Below are positions 26,359 to 35,600 of a DNA stretch of 64,000 bases, in pieces. The translations under genes and the position numbers were made by a program. The stretch's first letter is position 1, and every line of letters starts with the position of its first letter. Under the pieces are notes generated by a model that was not told the origin of the DNA, ran no database searches, and saw nothing but the letters and a program-made list of their open reading frames with translations. This stretch comes from a marine actinobacterium MedAcidi-G1 (GTDB lineage Bacteria > Actinomycetota > Acidimicrobiia > Acidimicrobiales > MedAcidi-G1), in assembly GCA_000817085.1 (NCBI GenBank), contig JUEM01000007.1, positions 1 to 64,000 on the forward strand, read 5' to 3'.

Positions 26359-27312
26359 TTAACGAAATTCATCTTTTTTTAAAATATTTTTAGCCATTTC
26401 ACGCGCTATTAACCCTGGAGAAGAACCCTCTTTCTCTTCTAAATCTTCCATGGATTTTTTGGCTACTTCTGAAAGTAAATAATCTAACCGTGAGCTAACT
26501 TCAGCTTTCCACCGATTTGATCGTCTCACCGAAATTTGTTCTCCTTCGAACAAGAACTCTTTATGTTCAAAAATAGCCTTCTTAAACTCATCGAACCCTT
26601 CACCTTCAGTAGCTGTAGTCATAACTATTTCTGGTCTTCTACTCATTTGACCAGTGACTTGCGATAAATCAATCATTAGTTCCAAGTCTCTTCTCGCATC
26701 ACTTGCTCCCGGGCGATCAGCTTTGTTAACAACAAAAAGATCAGCGATCTCGAGCAAACCAGCTTTATTAGCTTGCACGGCATCTCCCCATCCTGATGTA
26801 ACAACCACCACTACTGTGTCTGCCGCCGAAGCTACATCGACTTCAACCTGACCCACCCCCACAGTTTCGATAATTATTGGATTAAATCCGAAAGCGTCAA
26901 ATACTCGCACCATCCCTGGAACCGCAAGCGCCAATCCTCCCGCATGCCCTCGTGTTGCCATTGAGCGAATAAACGCCCCTGCTTCTGATGCTTCCTCCAT
27001 TCGCACTCGGTCGCCAAGGATTGCTCCCCCTGTCAAAGGAGATGATGGGTCAACTGCTAAAACTGCAGGTTTATATTCAGAGGTAGCTAAATCTTTTGCC
27101 AGAGAAGCCGTAAGAGTAGACTTTCCGGCTCCGGGAGCTCCAGTTATACCTATCACATGTGACTTGCCTGCAAGCTTGTGAGTTGCTTCTGCAACCTCTT
27201 CAGCAGAAATACCTCCTCTTTCCACAAGCGTTAAGAGTCGGCTAACTGAACGTCTGTCACCCTTACTGGCGTTTTCTACAAGCGAGATTACTGTTGAATT
27301 TTCATTCGCCAC
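26359..27312 (-). CDS. meaB: MeaB-type G-protein chaperone of a B12-dependent acyl-CoA mutase
   Basis: MeaB GTPases guard cofactor loading of B12 mutases. Walker A is GITGAPGAGKSTL; the DPSSPLTGGAILGDRVRM, IETVGVGQVEVDV and VVNKADRPGA segments are standard for the family. I choose GTG at 27312, which overlaps the stop of the upstream mutase subunit by 11 bases; the open frame continues eight more codons. It is the third gene of the mutase operon, as expected. Confidence 0.93.
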   Translation of the reverse strand: MANENSTVISLVENASKGDRRSVSRLLTLVERGGISAEEVAEATHKLAGKSHVIGITGAPGAGKSTLTASLAKDLATSEYKPAVLAVDPSSPLTGGAILGDRVRMEEASEAGAFIRSMATRGHAGGLALAVPGMVRVFDAFGFNPIIIETVGVGQVEVDVASAADTVVVVVTSGWGDAVQANKAGLLEIADLFVVNKADRPGASDARRDLELMIDLSQVTGQMSRRPEIVMTTATEGEGFDEFKKAIFEHKEFLFEGEQISVRRSNRWKAEVSSRLDYLLSEVAKKSMEDLEEKEGSSPGLIAREMAKNILKKDEFR

Positions 27313-27715
27313 GGGTGGCCACTGCCTCACGAACACACTTCGCTACATCTTCGGCAGATGCACCAGGACCTAGAACCCCAGCTACTCCTGATTCAGTCAT
27401 GGCGTCTAGATCACCTTCAGGCACTATTCCTCCCACAATAACTGGGACGTTAAGACCAGCATCATCTAACGCCTTAACTATCCGTGGCGCCAATGTCAGA
27501 TGTCCTGCATTATGCATGGATATACCCACTGCGTCTGCATCTTCTTGCTCTACTGCTGACACAACCATCTCAGTTGTCTGTCTTAAACCTAAATAGACAA
27601 CTTCCATACCAGCGTCTCTCAACATCCTCGCCACAACTTTTAAACCTCTGTCATGTCCGTCGAGACCTAATTTTGCAAGAACTATTCGTATAGGTGCGTT
27701 TTCCTTTTCATTCAT
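27302..27715 (-). CDS. icmB: acyl-CoA mutase small subunit, B12-binding
   Basis: A 137-residue cobalamin-binding protein with the DxHxxG motif as LDGHDRG (His coordinates cobalt), plus the GISMHNAGHL and GGIVPEGD segments. Free-standing B12 subunits of this size are typical of isobutyryl-CoA mutase (IcmB) and 2-hydroxyisobutyryl-CoA mutase, and also of split methylmalonyl-CoA mutases. It overlaps the large-subunit gene by four bases and the meaB start by 11. The icmB name depends on the substrate argument made for the large subunit. Confidence 0.88.
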   Translation of the reverse strand: MNEKENAPIRIVLAKLGLDGHDRGLKVVARMLRDAGMEVVYLGLRQTTEMVVSAVEQEDADAVGISMHNAGHLTLAPRIVKALDDAGLNVPVIVGGIVPEGDLDAMTESGVAGVLGPGASAEDVAKCVREAVATRGE

Positions 27716-29292
27716 ACGAATGCCTTTTCTACATAGGTACCAAATACTGATTCGAGCGCCTGCACTATTTCACCTTCTGTCGATCTGACTTTAACGGCTT
27801 CAATAATTGCCGGCATAAGGTTTATTTCGGGATCTAATGCTTGTGTAGAAAGCCTGTTTAGTGCTTTTTCAACTAAGTCGCTATCTCTTGACTGCTTTAT
27901 TTCCGCCAGCCTCTTTAATTGGATATCTTCAGTATCAGGATCAATACTTAGCAAGTTAATATTTTCATCCCCTCCTTCTGTGAAAGAATTGACACCCACT
28001 ATTAAACGGTCACCGCTGTTTACTTCACGTTCAAACCTGTATGCAGCGTCTGCGATTTCTCCAACGAACCATCCGTTTTCTATTCCGACATACACTCCCT
28101 CAAGAATTGAACCATCACCTAATTCTTCTAAATGTTCAAAAATTTCTTCAGCTTGTCTTTCCATTTCGTCTGTCATCCACTCAACATAATCTGATCCTCC
28201 AAGAGGATCAGCGACGCTGGTTATGCCTGTTTCGTGAGCAACAATTTGTTGTGTTCGTAAAGCAATTCTTGCTGCATCTTCAGTTGGCAGAGCCAGAGCT
28301 TCGTCGTAACTATCTGTATGCAAGCTCTGAGTTCCACCGATAACACCTGCTAAAGCTTGTATAGCAACACGAGCAATATTTATTTCAGGTTGTTGAGCTG
28401 TCAATGACACTCCCGCAGTTTGTGTATGGAACCGTAGTTTGTGACTCCGTTCATCTTTTGCTCCATAGCGATCCCGTATCCATCTGGCCCAGATTCTTCT
28501 TGCTGCGCGAAATTTCCCGATCTCTTCAAAAAAATCTGAATGACTGTTAAAGAAGAAGCTCAGCCGAGGTGCAAAATCATCCACATTTAAACCAGCTGCC
28601 TGTGCTGCTTCTACATAGGCAAATCCGTTAGCCAAGGTAAAAGCAAGCTCTTGTGCAGCTGTAGAACCAGCTTCTCTAATGTGATAACCAGATATAGAAA
28701 TCGGGTTCCAACGTGGCATCTCTTGAGTTGTGAAACTAACCACATCACTTACTAGACGGACAGATGGTCGTGGTGGAAAAATATATTCCTTTTGGGCCTG
28801 ATACTCCTTAAGAATATCATTTTGAAGTGTTCCATTAAGTTTTGATCTTTCTACTCCATCTTGTTCTGCAACTGCTACGTACATTGCCAGAAGAATTGCT
28901 GCAGGTCCGTTAATTGTCATGGAGGTAGATACTTGACCTAAGTCAATGTCAGCGAAGAGATCAACCATGTCGTCAAGAGTGTCGATTGCTACACCAGCGC
29001 GTCCTACTTCACCTATTGACCATTCATCATCTGAATCACGTCCCATAAGAGTTGGCATATCGAAAGCTGTTGAGAGTCCCGTGCCTCCGGCACGTAAGAG
29101 ATCTTTGAAGCGAGCATTAGTGTCCTCTGCTGTACCAAAACCGGCAAACATTCGCATTGTCCACAACCGGTCTCTATACATGCCAGAATGTATCCCGCGC
29201 GTATAGGGGAACTCACCAGGTAACGGTTCATCTCCGTATACAGATCCAACTGGAACTCCTGACATAGTCCGGAATTCTTTTTTCTCATCCAT
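27712..29292 (-). CDS. icmA: acyl-CoA mutase large subunit, isobutyryl-CoA mutase-type active site
   Basis: A 526-residue TIM-barrel subunit of a B12-dependent acyl-CoA mutase. The two substrate-selecting positions are diagnostic: methylmalonyl-CoA mutase has Tyr89 and Arg207 (Propionibacterium numbering), isobutyryl-CoA mutase has Phe and Gln. Here MRMFAGF gives Phe49 and KEYQAQKEY gives Gln167, separated by the same 118 residues. The enzyme should therefore interconvert isobutyryl- and butyryl-CoA or a similar neutral acyl-CoA. I start it at ATG 29292, preceded by GGGAG; the frame is open 17 codons further. It heads an operon with the B12 subunit and meaB. Confidence 0.88.
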   Translation of the reverse strand: MDEKKEFRTMSGVPVGSVYGDEPLPGEFPYTRGIHSGMYRDRLWTMRMFAGFGTAEDTNARFKDLLRAGGTGLSTAFDMPTLMGRDSDDEWSIGEVGRAGVAIDTLDDMVDLFADIDLGQVSTSMTINGPAAILLAMYVAVAEQDGVERSKLNGTLQNDILKEYQAQKEYIFPPRPSVRLVSDVVSFTTQEMPRWNPISISGYHIREAGSTAAQELAFTLANGFAYVEAAQAAGLNVDDFAPRLSFFFNSHSDFFEEIGKFRAARRIWARWIRDRYGAKDERSHKLRFHTQTAGVSLTAQQPEINIARVAIQALAGVIGGTQSLHTDSYDEALALPTEDAARIALRTQQIVAHETGITSVADPLGGSDYVEWMTDEMERQAEEIFEHLEELGDGSILEGVYVGIENGWFVGEIADAAYRFEREVNSGDRLIVGVNSFTEGGDENINLLSIDPDTEDIQLKRLAEIKQSRDSDLVEKALNRLSTQALDPEINLMPAIIEAVKVRSTEGEIVQALESVFGTYVEKAFV

Positions 29293-29404
29293 GTACGCCA
29301 ACTCCCAATGGTTCAACTTCCTAGTGGATTTATACCCTAACAAAAGTCAAAGACGGCTTAACAGCGTTAAGACATAAAGCTAATTATTTCTGCAAATCTG
29401 AACT

Positions 29405-30790
29405 TTATTCCGAAGTGTTAATTTCTCCCGAAATAGCTTCCCACTGCTCTTCTTCTTTGCTCCAACGACCTAAAATCAGAGAATCTCTAGCATCGAACTT
29501 GTCGGAACCTAATGAGACATATTTATAACCAGGTAAAGAAAAATCGCCCATAGAAGCCGCTGCTTGCGCAAAAGTTTCATTAGTTAAATTCGGACCAGCA
29601 GCAGTTGCTACTGTTTCAAACAAAGATAGAAATTGGCATGAACCTGCCGTGCCTGGCCAGTAATTTGTGTCCTCAGGTCCAAGTTTGTCTGGTGGTCTTA
29701 CTTCAATTTCAAGTGCTTCTTCAACAAGATCCATGCAGCGCGCAAAAGAAGGATCATCACGGCTATCAAAAGCTTTATTAGTAAGAATTAATCCAGAGTT
29801 TTCAATTTCTGGAGGCGGTTCCTGAGACCACATGTTTAAAGAATCCCCATTGTGTAGTAACAGATTGAATTCATCTCCTAAACCGAAAAGGTATTCCATC
29901 GCGTAAATAGCTTCTCCTACGAACCAAATTGTCGAAACATCTTCGCTTCTTGCCTTCTCAAGAACTACCTCTAAAAAAGCTATTGTTGCTGTTTCATCTC
30001 CAGTATTTTCATTTGATGTCACAATTGGAACCGAAACACCTTGTAATTCAAGTAACTCTTTTACTTCGTCCATTACAGGCCCAGACTCTGGATTTGCACC
30101 CCAAATCATAATTCGGCCAAGTCCTTCGAGACTATCTGTCTGTCTTAAAAGACTCACAAAAGCTTGCCCTCTTCTACTGAGGTTCATATCACTAGTTATC
30201 CAAGATGCGCGTGCCCGTTCTAATTGTTCAACCGTGGGCTTTGCTCCTACGAGAATAGTTTCATAAGTATCTGCAAAACATTCATTCACACCTTCAGCTC
30301 CGGGGCCGGCAAATCCGTTCAAAACAGCAAAAACTTCTTCATCTTCTGTTAATTCAACGCATGCAACTTCCGCTGTCAAAGGTCCAACCGGCAAAAACAA
30401 ACGGTGAATTATTTCTACTTTCCTTCCTAAAATGCCACCTCTTGCATTTAGGTCTTCCACCAACACATCAACCATTGGTGGGTAATTAGCATAAGTTAGA
30501 TTTAGACCAGGAAATTGTTCATTAAATAACTCGAAATCTATTGATGTAAAACCAACTTTTATAGTTTCAGCTGTTACTCCTCGGAACGAATCAGTCAGAA
30601 CTACTGGTGCTGCAGTCGTAGTCGGTGCCGCAGTCGTAGTCGGTGCCGCAGTCGTAGTCGGTGCTGCAGTCGTAGTCGGTGCTGCAGTCGTAGTCGATGG
30701 AACGATTTTCGACTTGCTTTCTTCTTCCCCGCCACAGGCGGAAAAAAACAATATCAGTGCGCAACAAGCTGTGATTAATGAACTTTTCAC
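29405..30790 (-). CDS. solute-binding lipoprotein (branched-chain amino acid-binding type) with TTAAP repeats
   Basis: The 461-residue product starts with a lipoprotein signal, ALILFFSACGG, with Cys19 as the lipidated residue. A repetitive TTTAAP linker (five DNA repeat units) joins it to a periplasmic-binding-protein-like domain, with GVTAETIKVGFTSID and DVLVEDLNARGGILGRKVEI typical of type I (Leu/Ile/Val or amide) receptors. No ABC permease or ATPase genes are next to it, so its partner transporter is elsewhere or it acts as a sensor. Ligand unknown. Confidence 0.85.
   Translation of the reverse strand: MKSSLITACCALILFFSACGGEEESKSKIVPSTTTAAPTTTAAPTTTAAPTTTAAPTTTAAPVVLTDSFRGVTAETIKVGFTSIDFELFNEQFPGLNLTYANYPPMVDVLVEDLNARGGILGRKVEIIHRLFLPVGPLTAEVACVELTEDEEVFAVLNGFAGPGAEGVNECFADTYETILVGAKPTVEQLERARASWITSDMNLSRRGQAFVSLLRQTDSLEGLGRIMIWGANPESGPVMDEVKELLELQGVSVPIVTSNENTGDETATIAFLEVVLEKARSEDVSTIWFVGEAIYAMEYLFGLGDEFNLLLHNGDSLNMWSQEPPPEIENSGLILTNKAFDSRDDPSFARCMDLVEEALEIEVRPPDKLGPEDTNYWPGTAGSCQFLSLFETVATAAGPNLTNETFAQAAASMGDFSLPGYKYVSLGSDKFDARDSLILGRWSKEEEQWEAISGEINTSE
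30606..30695 (-). repeat. five tandem 18-bp units encoding TTTAAP repeats
   Basis: Five consecutive 18-base units (GGTGCYGCAGTCGTAGTC on the + strand) differ only at one C/T position. They encode the Thr/Ala/Pro linker just behind the lipoprotein Cys. Such linkers span the cell envelope. Copy number may vary between strains. Confidence 0.95.
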
Positions 30791-30845
30791 AATAACCCCC
30801 TTGGTGAACTCTAGCTTGATGCTATAGGCCTATCACAAAGCGGAA

Positions 30846-32051
30846 TCAAAGCCCTAAAATCCTCTGGACAGACAAATTTCGTCTTCTGATAATCTCACTT
30901 CTTTCTTTCAAACTAACTCTTTGAGTGTCTTCTGCAAGATGTCTATCAATTTCTTTAAAAGGAAAAACTCTGATTTTAGGTTGTGGAAAATCCCTGGCAT
31001 GCAACCAACGGCCCATTATTGTCAACTGCGAATAGCCCGCAGTGTCAAGCCAATTGTAAACACCAGGATCTTGAGCAGAAATTATGCAACGAAAAACACC
31101 ATCAGAATCACATTTTGCCTGAAAACCATTCAGTGAGGACTGCCTTCGCCACCAGTCCATTGACTCCCAGTAGATACTTCCAAGCTGAAAACCCCAAAAA
31201 TGGCAATCTGGGGGCTTTACTTCTAAGAGAGCCGCTTCATTTTTACCAATTTCTATCGAACCCATTCCATATGAAAGACCTCCATGACCGCCCCAGTCGC
31301 TTTCTTGCGGATTTAAAAATGTGACTGTATTTGGTTCTTTCATAAAAGTACGGATTACTTCATCCCAGAATGTCCCAGCCTCATCTAGCCATTTGATTAA
31401 AAGCTCGGCCTTATCAACTATGGCTTCAGGGTTTTCATACGGAGGTGGGTATTGGGCGTCAACTTTTTCAATTGACAGTTCTGCTTTCTGTTCACTTTCC
31501 CAGTCATAAAAAAACTGCCTTACACAAACCGACTCGGCATCTGGGGATAGTTGTATCCAGTTAAATTTTTTGTCTTCTGGAGGCGATTCGGGGCTTAGAA
31601 TTATTTCCACGGTTCCGTCCGATTCAGTCTTTATGTCGGCGAACCCTAAGTTCCCGGTTCTTACATAATTTGGCGCATTTGCAAAATGTGGAGAATGAAT
31701 CTCAATGTCAAATTGGTGTGCGGTGCCTCTATTTCCGAAAATACGATATGTCGAATCACCTCTAATGCAGGCAAATGAATACAGCCCATCAGGGGAGTCA
31801 ATCCCCCATGAGTATGACCGGTCTGCCCAGCGATCGAAATATGGATAATCAGGGTCATTTAGCTCCATTGCTAATGTTGCTCCTGCTGTCAGATAACGGG
31901 TCATATACAACAGACCTGTAGCTCTTTCCAGTGATTCAGGGTCCGTTGCTGTGTCGTTGTAGACAAGTCGACCTAGCCTTTTCCAAGCCTGAACTACGTC
32001 TTCAAAAACGTATCCGTTTCTTAATCGTTCTAATTTATTTTCCATTTTCAT
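30846..32051 (-). CDS. DUF1214-domain protein
   Basis: About 401 residues without signal peptide. The C-terminal third, with VYNWLDTAGYSQLTIMGRWLHARDFPQPKIRVF, matches the DUF1214 pattern, and the middle region with FGNRGTAHQFDIEIHS is beta-rich. No enzymatic motif is recognisable. The gene start (ATG 32051 or 32045) lies inside the end of the SnoaL-like gene, so it is the last member of the tight five-gene operon that begins with the mycothiol-dependent dehydrogenase. Function unknown. Confidence 0.72.
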   Translation of the reverse strand: MKMENKLERLRNGYVFEDVVQAWKRLGRLVYNDTATDPESLERATGLLYMTRYLTAGATLAMELNDPDYPYFDRWADRSYSWGIDSPDGLYSFACIRGDSTYRIFGNRGTAHQFDIEIHSPHFANAPNYVRTGNLGFADIKTESDGTVEIILSPESPPEDKKFNWIQLSPDAESVCVRQFFYDWESEQKAELSIEKVDAQYPPPYENPEAIVDKAELLIKWLDEAGTFWDEVIRTFMKEPNTVTFLNPQESDWGGHGGLSYGMGSIEIGKNEAALLEVKPPDCHFWGFQLGSIYWESMDWWRRQSSLNGFQAKCDSDGVFRCIISAQDPGVYNWLDTAGYSQLTIMGRWLHARDFPQPKIRVFPFKEIDRHLAEDTQRVSLKERSEIIRRRNLSVQRILGL

Positions 32052-32475
32052 TACCAGATGGCTTATTGGCCATAGTTGCAATCAATGGATTCAAATATTC
32101 TTTAACTCCGCAAATTTTTCCTTCCCGAAACCTCCATAAACCTATATAGGTGTTTTTATAAGGTTTGTTGGTGATCGTGGATCTACCTTCGCTGGCATAT
32201 TCTGCGATTAGCAAATTAGGGTCAAGGCACTCAAAAACTTCTGTCAGTGTGAGAGTAAATTCAAGTTTGCCCATTTGAGGTTTCAAATAGGACAGGATTT
32301 CGTTTATCCCTTTGAGAACTTTCGGCGGTTCGCTATATGGAAGTTCAAGAACCCAGTCATCTGTATAAAGACTTGAAAATATTTCATTATTTCCGGTTCC
32401 AATGGAAGAAATGGCAGTTTTTAAAACATCCATATTCCGTTCTCGAACTTCTTTTTCATTCAATAATCTCACCAC
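32035..32475 (-). CDS. SnoaL/NTF2-like protein
   Basis: A 146-residue protein with the short helix-plus-curved-sheet pattern of NTF2/SnoaL folds: LKTAISSIGTGNNEIFSSLYTDDWVLELPYSEPP, then LTLTEVFECLDPNLLIAEYASEGR and GLWRFREGKICGVKEYLNP. Members are small isomerases, hydratases, hydrolases or ligand binders; no catalytic residues can be named. It overlaps its neighbours on both sides in the minus-strand operon. The start GTG at 32475 is uncertain. Confidence 0.75.
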   Translation of the reverse strand: MVRLLNEKEVRERNMDVLKTAISSIGTGNNEIFSSLYTDDWVLELPYSEPPKVLKGINEILSYLKPQMGKLEFTLTLTEVFECLDPNLLIAEYASEGRSTITNKPYKNTYIGLWRFREGKICGVKEYLNPLIATMANKPSGNENGK

Positions 32476-33442
32476 TTTCTAACCAAACTCTTTCACTTTT
32501 AGAAAGTTTTATGTCAGCGGAAGCTACGTTCTGGAAAACTTCTGTTTTACTGCGTGAAGCACATATTGCGTGTGTTAAAAAATCTGCATGCAGAACCCAA
32601 GAAACTGCTATCTGTTCAAGTGTGCAATTTTTTTTTGCAGCTAACTCAATTGCACGCTCACGTCTCAACCAGTTCATCTCTGAGTGGTAACAACGAGCTG
32701 TCTCGGCCATCAACCTAGAATTTGGCGTTTGCATAGTTTCAAGATCGACCGAAGAAGTTAAATAGCCACCAGCTAACGCCGACCATGCCAAAACTGGAAT
32801 CTGATTCTCTTTTAACCATTCCCTGTCATCTTGCGCTCTATCTCCTGCAATGCTCGTTACCGCCTCCCATGGAGGTTGTTCCTGAGTTACCAGAGACAGG
32901 TGAGGACTGAAAGCTTCTGGTTTGACCCAATAATTTTTCTTTGATGTTTCTAGAGCATCTGACAGTCGTTTGATACTCCAGTTGGAAACTCCCCATGCAT
33001 CTATTAAACCAGCTGCAACTTGTTTGTCTACTGCATCTACGAGTTCATCAATTGGTACTTTTTCATTATCACGGTGAAAAAGCCAAAGATCCAAACGATC
33101 AGTTCCCATACGGTCCAATGTCTTTTCTACATCCACTTCAATGCATTCTGGTAAGACACGAGACTCTTCCCAATTAGGAGGCCCAGGGTGGCAGCCTTTA
33201 CCGATAACAACGACCTTGTCACGAACATTGCGGGCATTAATCCATTTTCCTAGCCGTTCATCACAAGTACCGTCCTGATCTGCATACACAAGGCCTGTGT
33301 CGAAAACATTTACGCCTGAAGCCATTACATCATCAAGTAAATTTTCCCAATGGGAAACAGTTTCATCACCAAAAAGAGTCGTAGCTCCATGAATAATTTG
33401 TGACAGAGAAATTCTAACTCCCGGTACATCTCTATACTCCAT
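32456..33442 (-). CDS. aldo/keto reductase
   Basis: A TIM-barrel NAD(P)H-dependent oxidoreductase of about 328 residues. The catalytic tetrad is visible: Asp in VFDTGLVY, Tyr in the same motif, Lys in VVIGKGC and His in LWLFHRDN. The C-terminal ICASRSKTEV is the cofactor phosphate-binding region. The ATG at 33442 has GAGGAG upstream, inside the end of the Gfo/Idh gene. It probably reduces or oxidises a sugar or aldehyde in a pathway with the Gfo/Idh enzyme. Confidence 0.9.
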   Translation of the reverse strand: MEYRDVPGVRISLSQIIHGATTLFGDETVSHWENLLDDVMASGVNVFDTGLVYADQDGTCDERLGKWINARNVRDKVVVIGKGCHPGPPNWEESRVLPECIEVDVEKTLDRMGTDRLDLWLFHRDNEKVPIDELVDAVDKQVAAGLIDAWGVSNWSIKRLSDALETSKKNYWVKPEAFSPHLSLVTQEQPPWEAVTSIAGDRAQDDREWLKENQIPVLAWSALAGGYLTSSVDLETMQTPNSRLMAETARCYHSEMNWLRRERAIELAAKKNCTLEQIAVSWVLHADFLTHAICASRSKTEVFQNVASADIKLSKSERVWLESGEIIE

Positions 33443-34412
33443 TGTTCTCCTCATCATCTGCTTGATAACTAACGCCGATTTGAGATCGGATACTGTCCAT
33501 CAATTGAATCATTGAGAGGGAACATTCCCAGGAAACTTTTGGGCTCTGTATCAATCCTTCTGATAGACACCTATCCATTTCAAGGATTTGATATTCAAAT
33601 CCATTTATATCATGAGGTCTAAGTATCTCTGTTTGCTCCGAACCTTGTTTGATAAAAGCTTTCTGAGCACACCAAAAATAGGGTATTTCAATAGAACCTG
33701 ATTCTCCAACAATGATTGCACCGTTAGTCAAAGAAAGATTGATCGCTGATCTAAGTGTCGCTAAAGCCGAATTTGCATATTGCAACGTAATAGCTACATG
33801 CGCATCTACACCTTCTGGCGAAAGTTCAGCCAACGAAAAAAAACTTTCTGGAGTATTTTGATATATCAAATCTGCAAGTGTCAGCGGATAAATACCAACG
33901 TCCAATAGGCTTCCTCCTGCAAGTTTAGGATTCCACAACCGCGACTCATGATTATAAGGTGCATTGAAACCTAAGGATGCGTCAACAAGTTTTGGTTCAC
34001 CGATTAGACCTTTTCGAATCGAACCAATGACTTCTTCATAAATTGGTAAATGTCGAGTCCACATTGCTTCCATCAGAAAAGTGTTACTTTCTTTCGCAGC
34101 ATTTAACATCTTTTCAACTTCTCTATGATTTACAGCCAAAGGTTTCTCACAGAGAACAGGTACCCCCTTTTCTAAAAGAGTTCTAGCTCCATTGCAGTGT
34201 TCAGTGTGGGGTGTTGCTATATAAGCTGCGTCCACTCCTTCTGAGAGGAAAAGTAGGTCTTCTCCTGATTTCTCTATTCCATTTTTATTTGCAAATATCG
34301 AAGCTCTTTTAAGATCTCGTCCTCCGACAGCGACAATCTCATGTCCTAGACCGCGTGCAGCTTCTATAAAATTTGCTGTTATTTTTCCATGACCAACAAT
34401 TAACCAACGCAC
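33432..34412 (-). CDS. Gfo/Idh/MocA-family oxidoreductase
   Basis: A 326-residue NAD(P)-binding dehydrogenase. The Rossmann start RWLIVGHGKITANF is followed by VDAAYIATPHTEHC and the family catalytic segment VPVLCEKPLAVN (Lys of EKP); the C-terminal domain contains LDVGIYPLTLADLIY. Enzymes of this group act on sugars, inositol or related polyols. It is the second gene of the operon after the mycothiol-dependent dehydrogenase, 12 bases downstream. A polyol substrate related to mycothiol's inositol is possible but speculative. Confidence 0.88.
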   Translation of the reverse strand: MRWLIVGHGKITANFIEAARGLGHEIVAVGGRDLKRASIFANKNGIEKSGEDLLFLSEGVDAAYIATPHTEHCNGARTLLEKGVPVLCEKPLAVNHREVEKMLNAAKESNTFLMEAMWTRHLPIYEEVIGSIRKGLIGEPKLVDASLGFNAPYNHESRLWNPKLAGGSLLDVGIYPLTLADLIYQNTPESFFSLAELSPEGVDAHVAITLQYANSALATLRSAINLSLTNGAIIVGESGSIEIPYFWCAQKAFIKQGSEQTEILRPHDINGFEYQILEMDRCLSEGLIQSPKVSWECSLSMIQLMDSIRSQIGVSYQADDEENNGV

Positions 34413-34424
34413 TTGATTTGATAA

Positions 34425-35510
34425 CTACAGTACGACGACAGAACGAAGAACTTCTCCACGTTCCATTTTGTGAAAGGCTTCTTCTACTTCGTCTAAAGCA
34501 ATTGTCTCTGAAACAAAACGGTCAAGCTCAAGACGTTCTTGCAGATAAAGATCAATGAGCATGGGAAAATCTCTTGAAGGCAGGCAATCCCCATACCAGG
34601 AAGATTTTAAGGTTCCTCCCCTTCCAAAAATTTCGATCATTGGAAGTTCGATTCTCATTTCAGGATTTGGAACCCCTACCAGTACAACTGTTCCTGCAAG
34701 ATCTCGAGAATAAAAAGCTTGTTCATAAGTAACGGGAAGACCTATAGCTTCTATTGCTATGTCGACTCCATTTCCACCTGTAATCTCTCTAATAGCTTCA
34801 ACCGGATCAACTTTTGAAGAGTCGATAATGTGAGTTGCTCCAAATTCTTTGGCCCATTCAAGTTTTGTTTGATCTATGTCAACTGCAATTATGGTATGAG
34901 CTCCTGCTAAGCGCGAACCTTCAATTGCTGCATCACCCACACCTCCACAACCAAAAACGGCTACCGAATCTCCGCGGCTAACTTGTCCGGTATTCATCGC
35001 AGCTCCTAAACCAGCCATTACTCCACAACCTATAAGTCCCGCGACTTCCGGTTTAGCTGCCGGATTTACTTTTGTAGCTTGTCCTGCTGCAACAAGAGTT
35101 TTCTCAGCAAACGCCCCGATCCCTAGGGCGGGAGAGAGTTCTTTACCCTCAAGTTTCATTTTCTGTGTTGCATTGTGAGTTGCGAAACAATTCCAGGCCC
35201 GTCCTCTTCGACAAGACCTGCAATGCCCGCATACTGCTCTCCAGTTTAAAATTACAAAATCCCCAGGAGTTAAATCGTCAACACCTTCACCAACTTCTTC
35301 GACTAGACCAGAAGCTTCATGACCTAAAAGAAATGGGAATTCGTCATTAATAGCTCCTTCTCGATAGTGCAAATCGGTGTGGCAAACTCCACACGCCTTC
35401 ACGTCAATCAGCACCTCCCCTGGGCCTGGATTTGGAACTTCAATCGTCTCGATTGAAACAGGTTCTCCTTTGCTTTTAGCAACAACCCCTTTTACTTCAT
35501 GCGTCATCAC
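34425..35510 (-). CDS. mscR: S-(hydroxymethyl)mycothiol dehydrogenase / S-nitrosomycothiol reductase
   Basis: A 361-residue zinc alcohol dehydrogenase closely resembling mycobacterial MscR. It shows catalytic zinc ligands in ACGVCHTDL and GHEASG, structural zinc Cys in [15 protein letters not shown], the coenzyme loop [10 protein letters not shown], and the distinctive [21 protein letters not shown] and [18 protein letters not shown] segments. It oxidises the spontaneous adduct of formaldehyde and mycothiol to S-formylmycothiol using NAD, and may also reduce S-nitrosomycothiol. This fits the mshC gene at 1832. Together with formate dehydrogenase it forms a formaldehyde-to-CO2 route. Confidence 0.9.
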   Translation of the reverse strand: MMTHEVKGVVAKSKGEPVSIETIEVPNPGPGEVLIDVKACGVCHTDLHYREGAINDEFPFLLGHEASGLVEEVGEGVDDLTPGDFVILNWRAVCGHCRSCRRGRAWNCFATHNATQKMKLEGKELSPALGIGAFAEKTLVAAGQATKVNPAAKPEVAGLIGCGVMAGLGAAMNTGQVSRGDSVAVFGCGGVGDAAIEGSRLAGAHTIIAVDIDQTKLEWAKEFGATHIIDSSKVDPVEAIREITGGNGVDIAIEAIGLPVTYEQAFYSRDLAGTVVLVGVPNPEMRIELPMIEIFGRGGTLKSSWYGDCLPSRDFPMLIDLYLQERLELDRFVSETIALDEVEEAFHKMERGEVLRSVVVL

Positions 35511-35600
35511 ACAACCCCCTAACAGTTACTTTCACAAAAACTACACCCATTGTGATTGAGCTTCCCAAATCAGCTAATTGAAAAATCTTCCCAATTTGAT

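Noticed and set aside
27712-29292. Methylmalonyl-CoA mutase label
   Set aside because: Phe and Gln instead of Tyr and Arg at the two substrate-determining positions.
30606-30695. CRISPR array
   Set aside because: The units are directly adjacent, have no spacers and are in-frame coding repeats.
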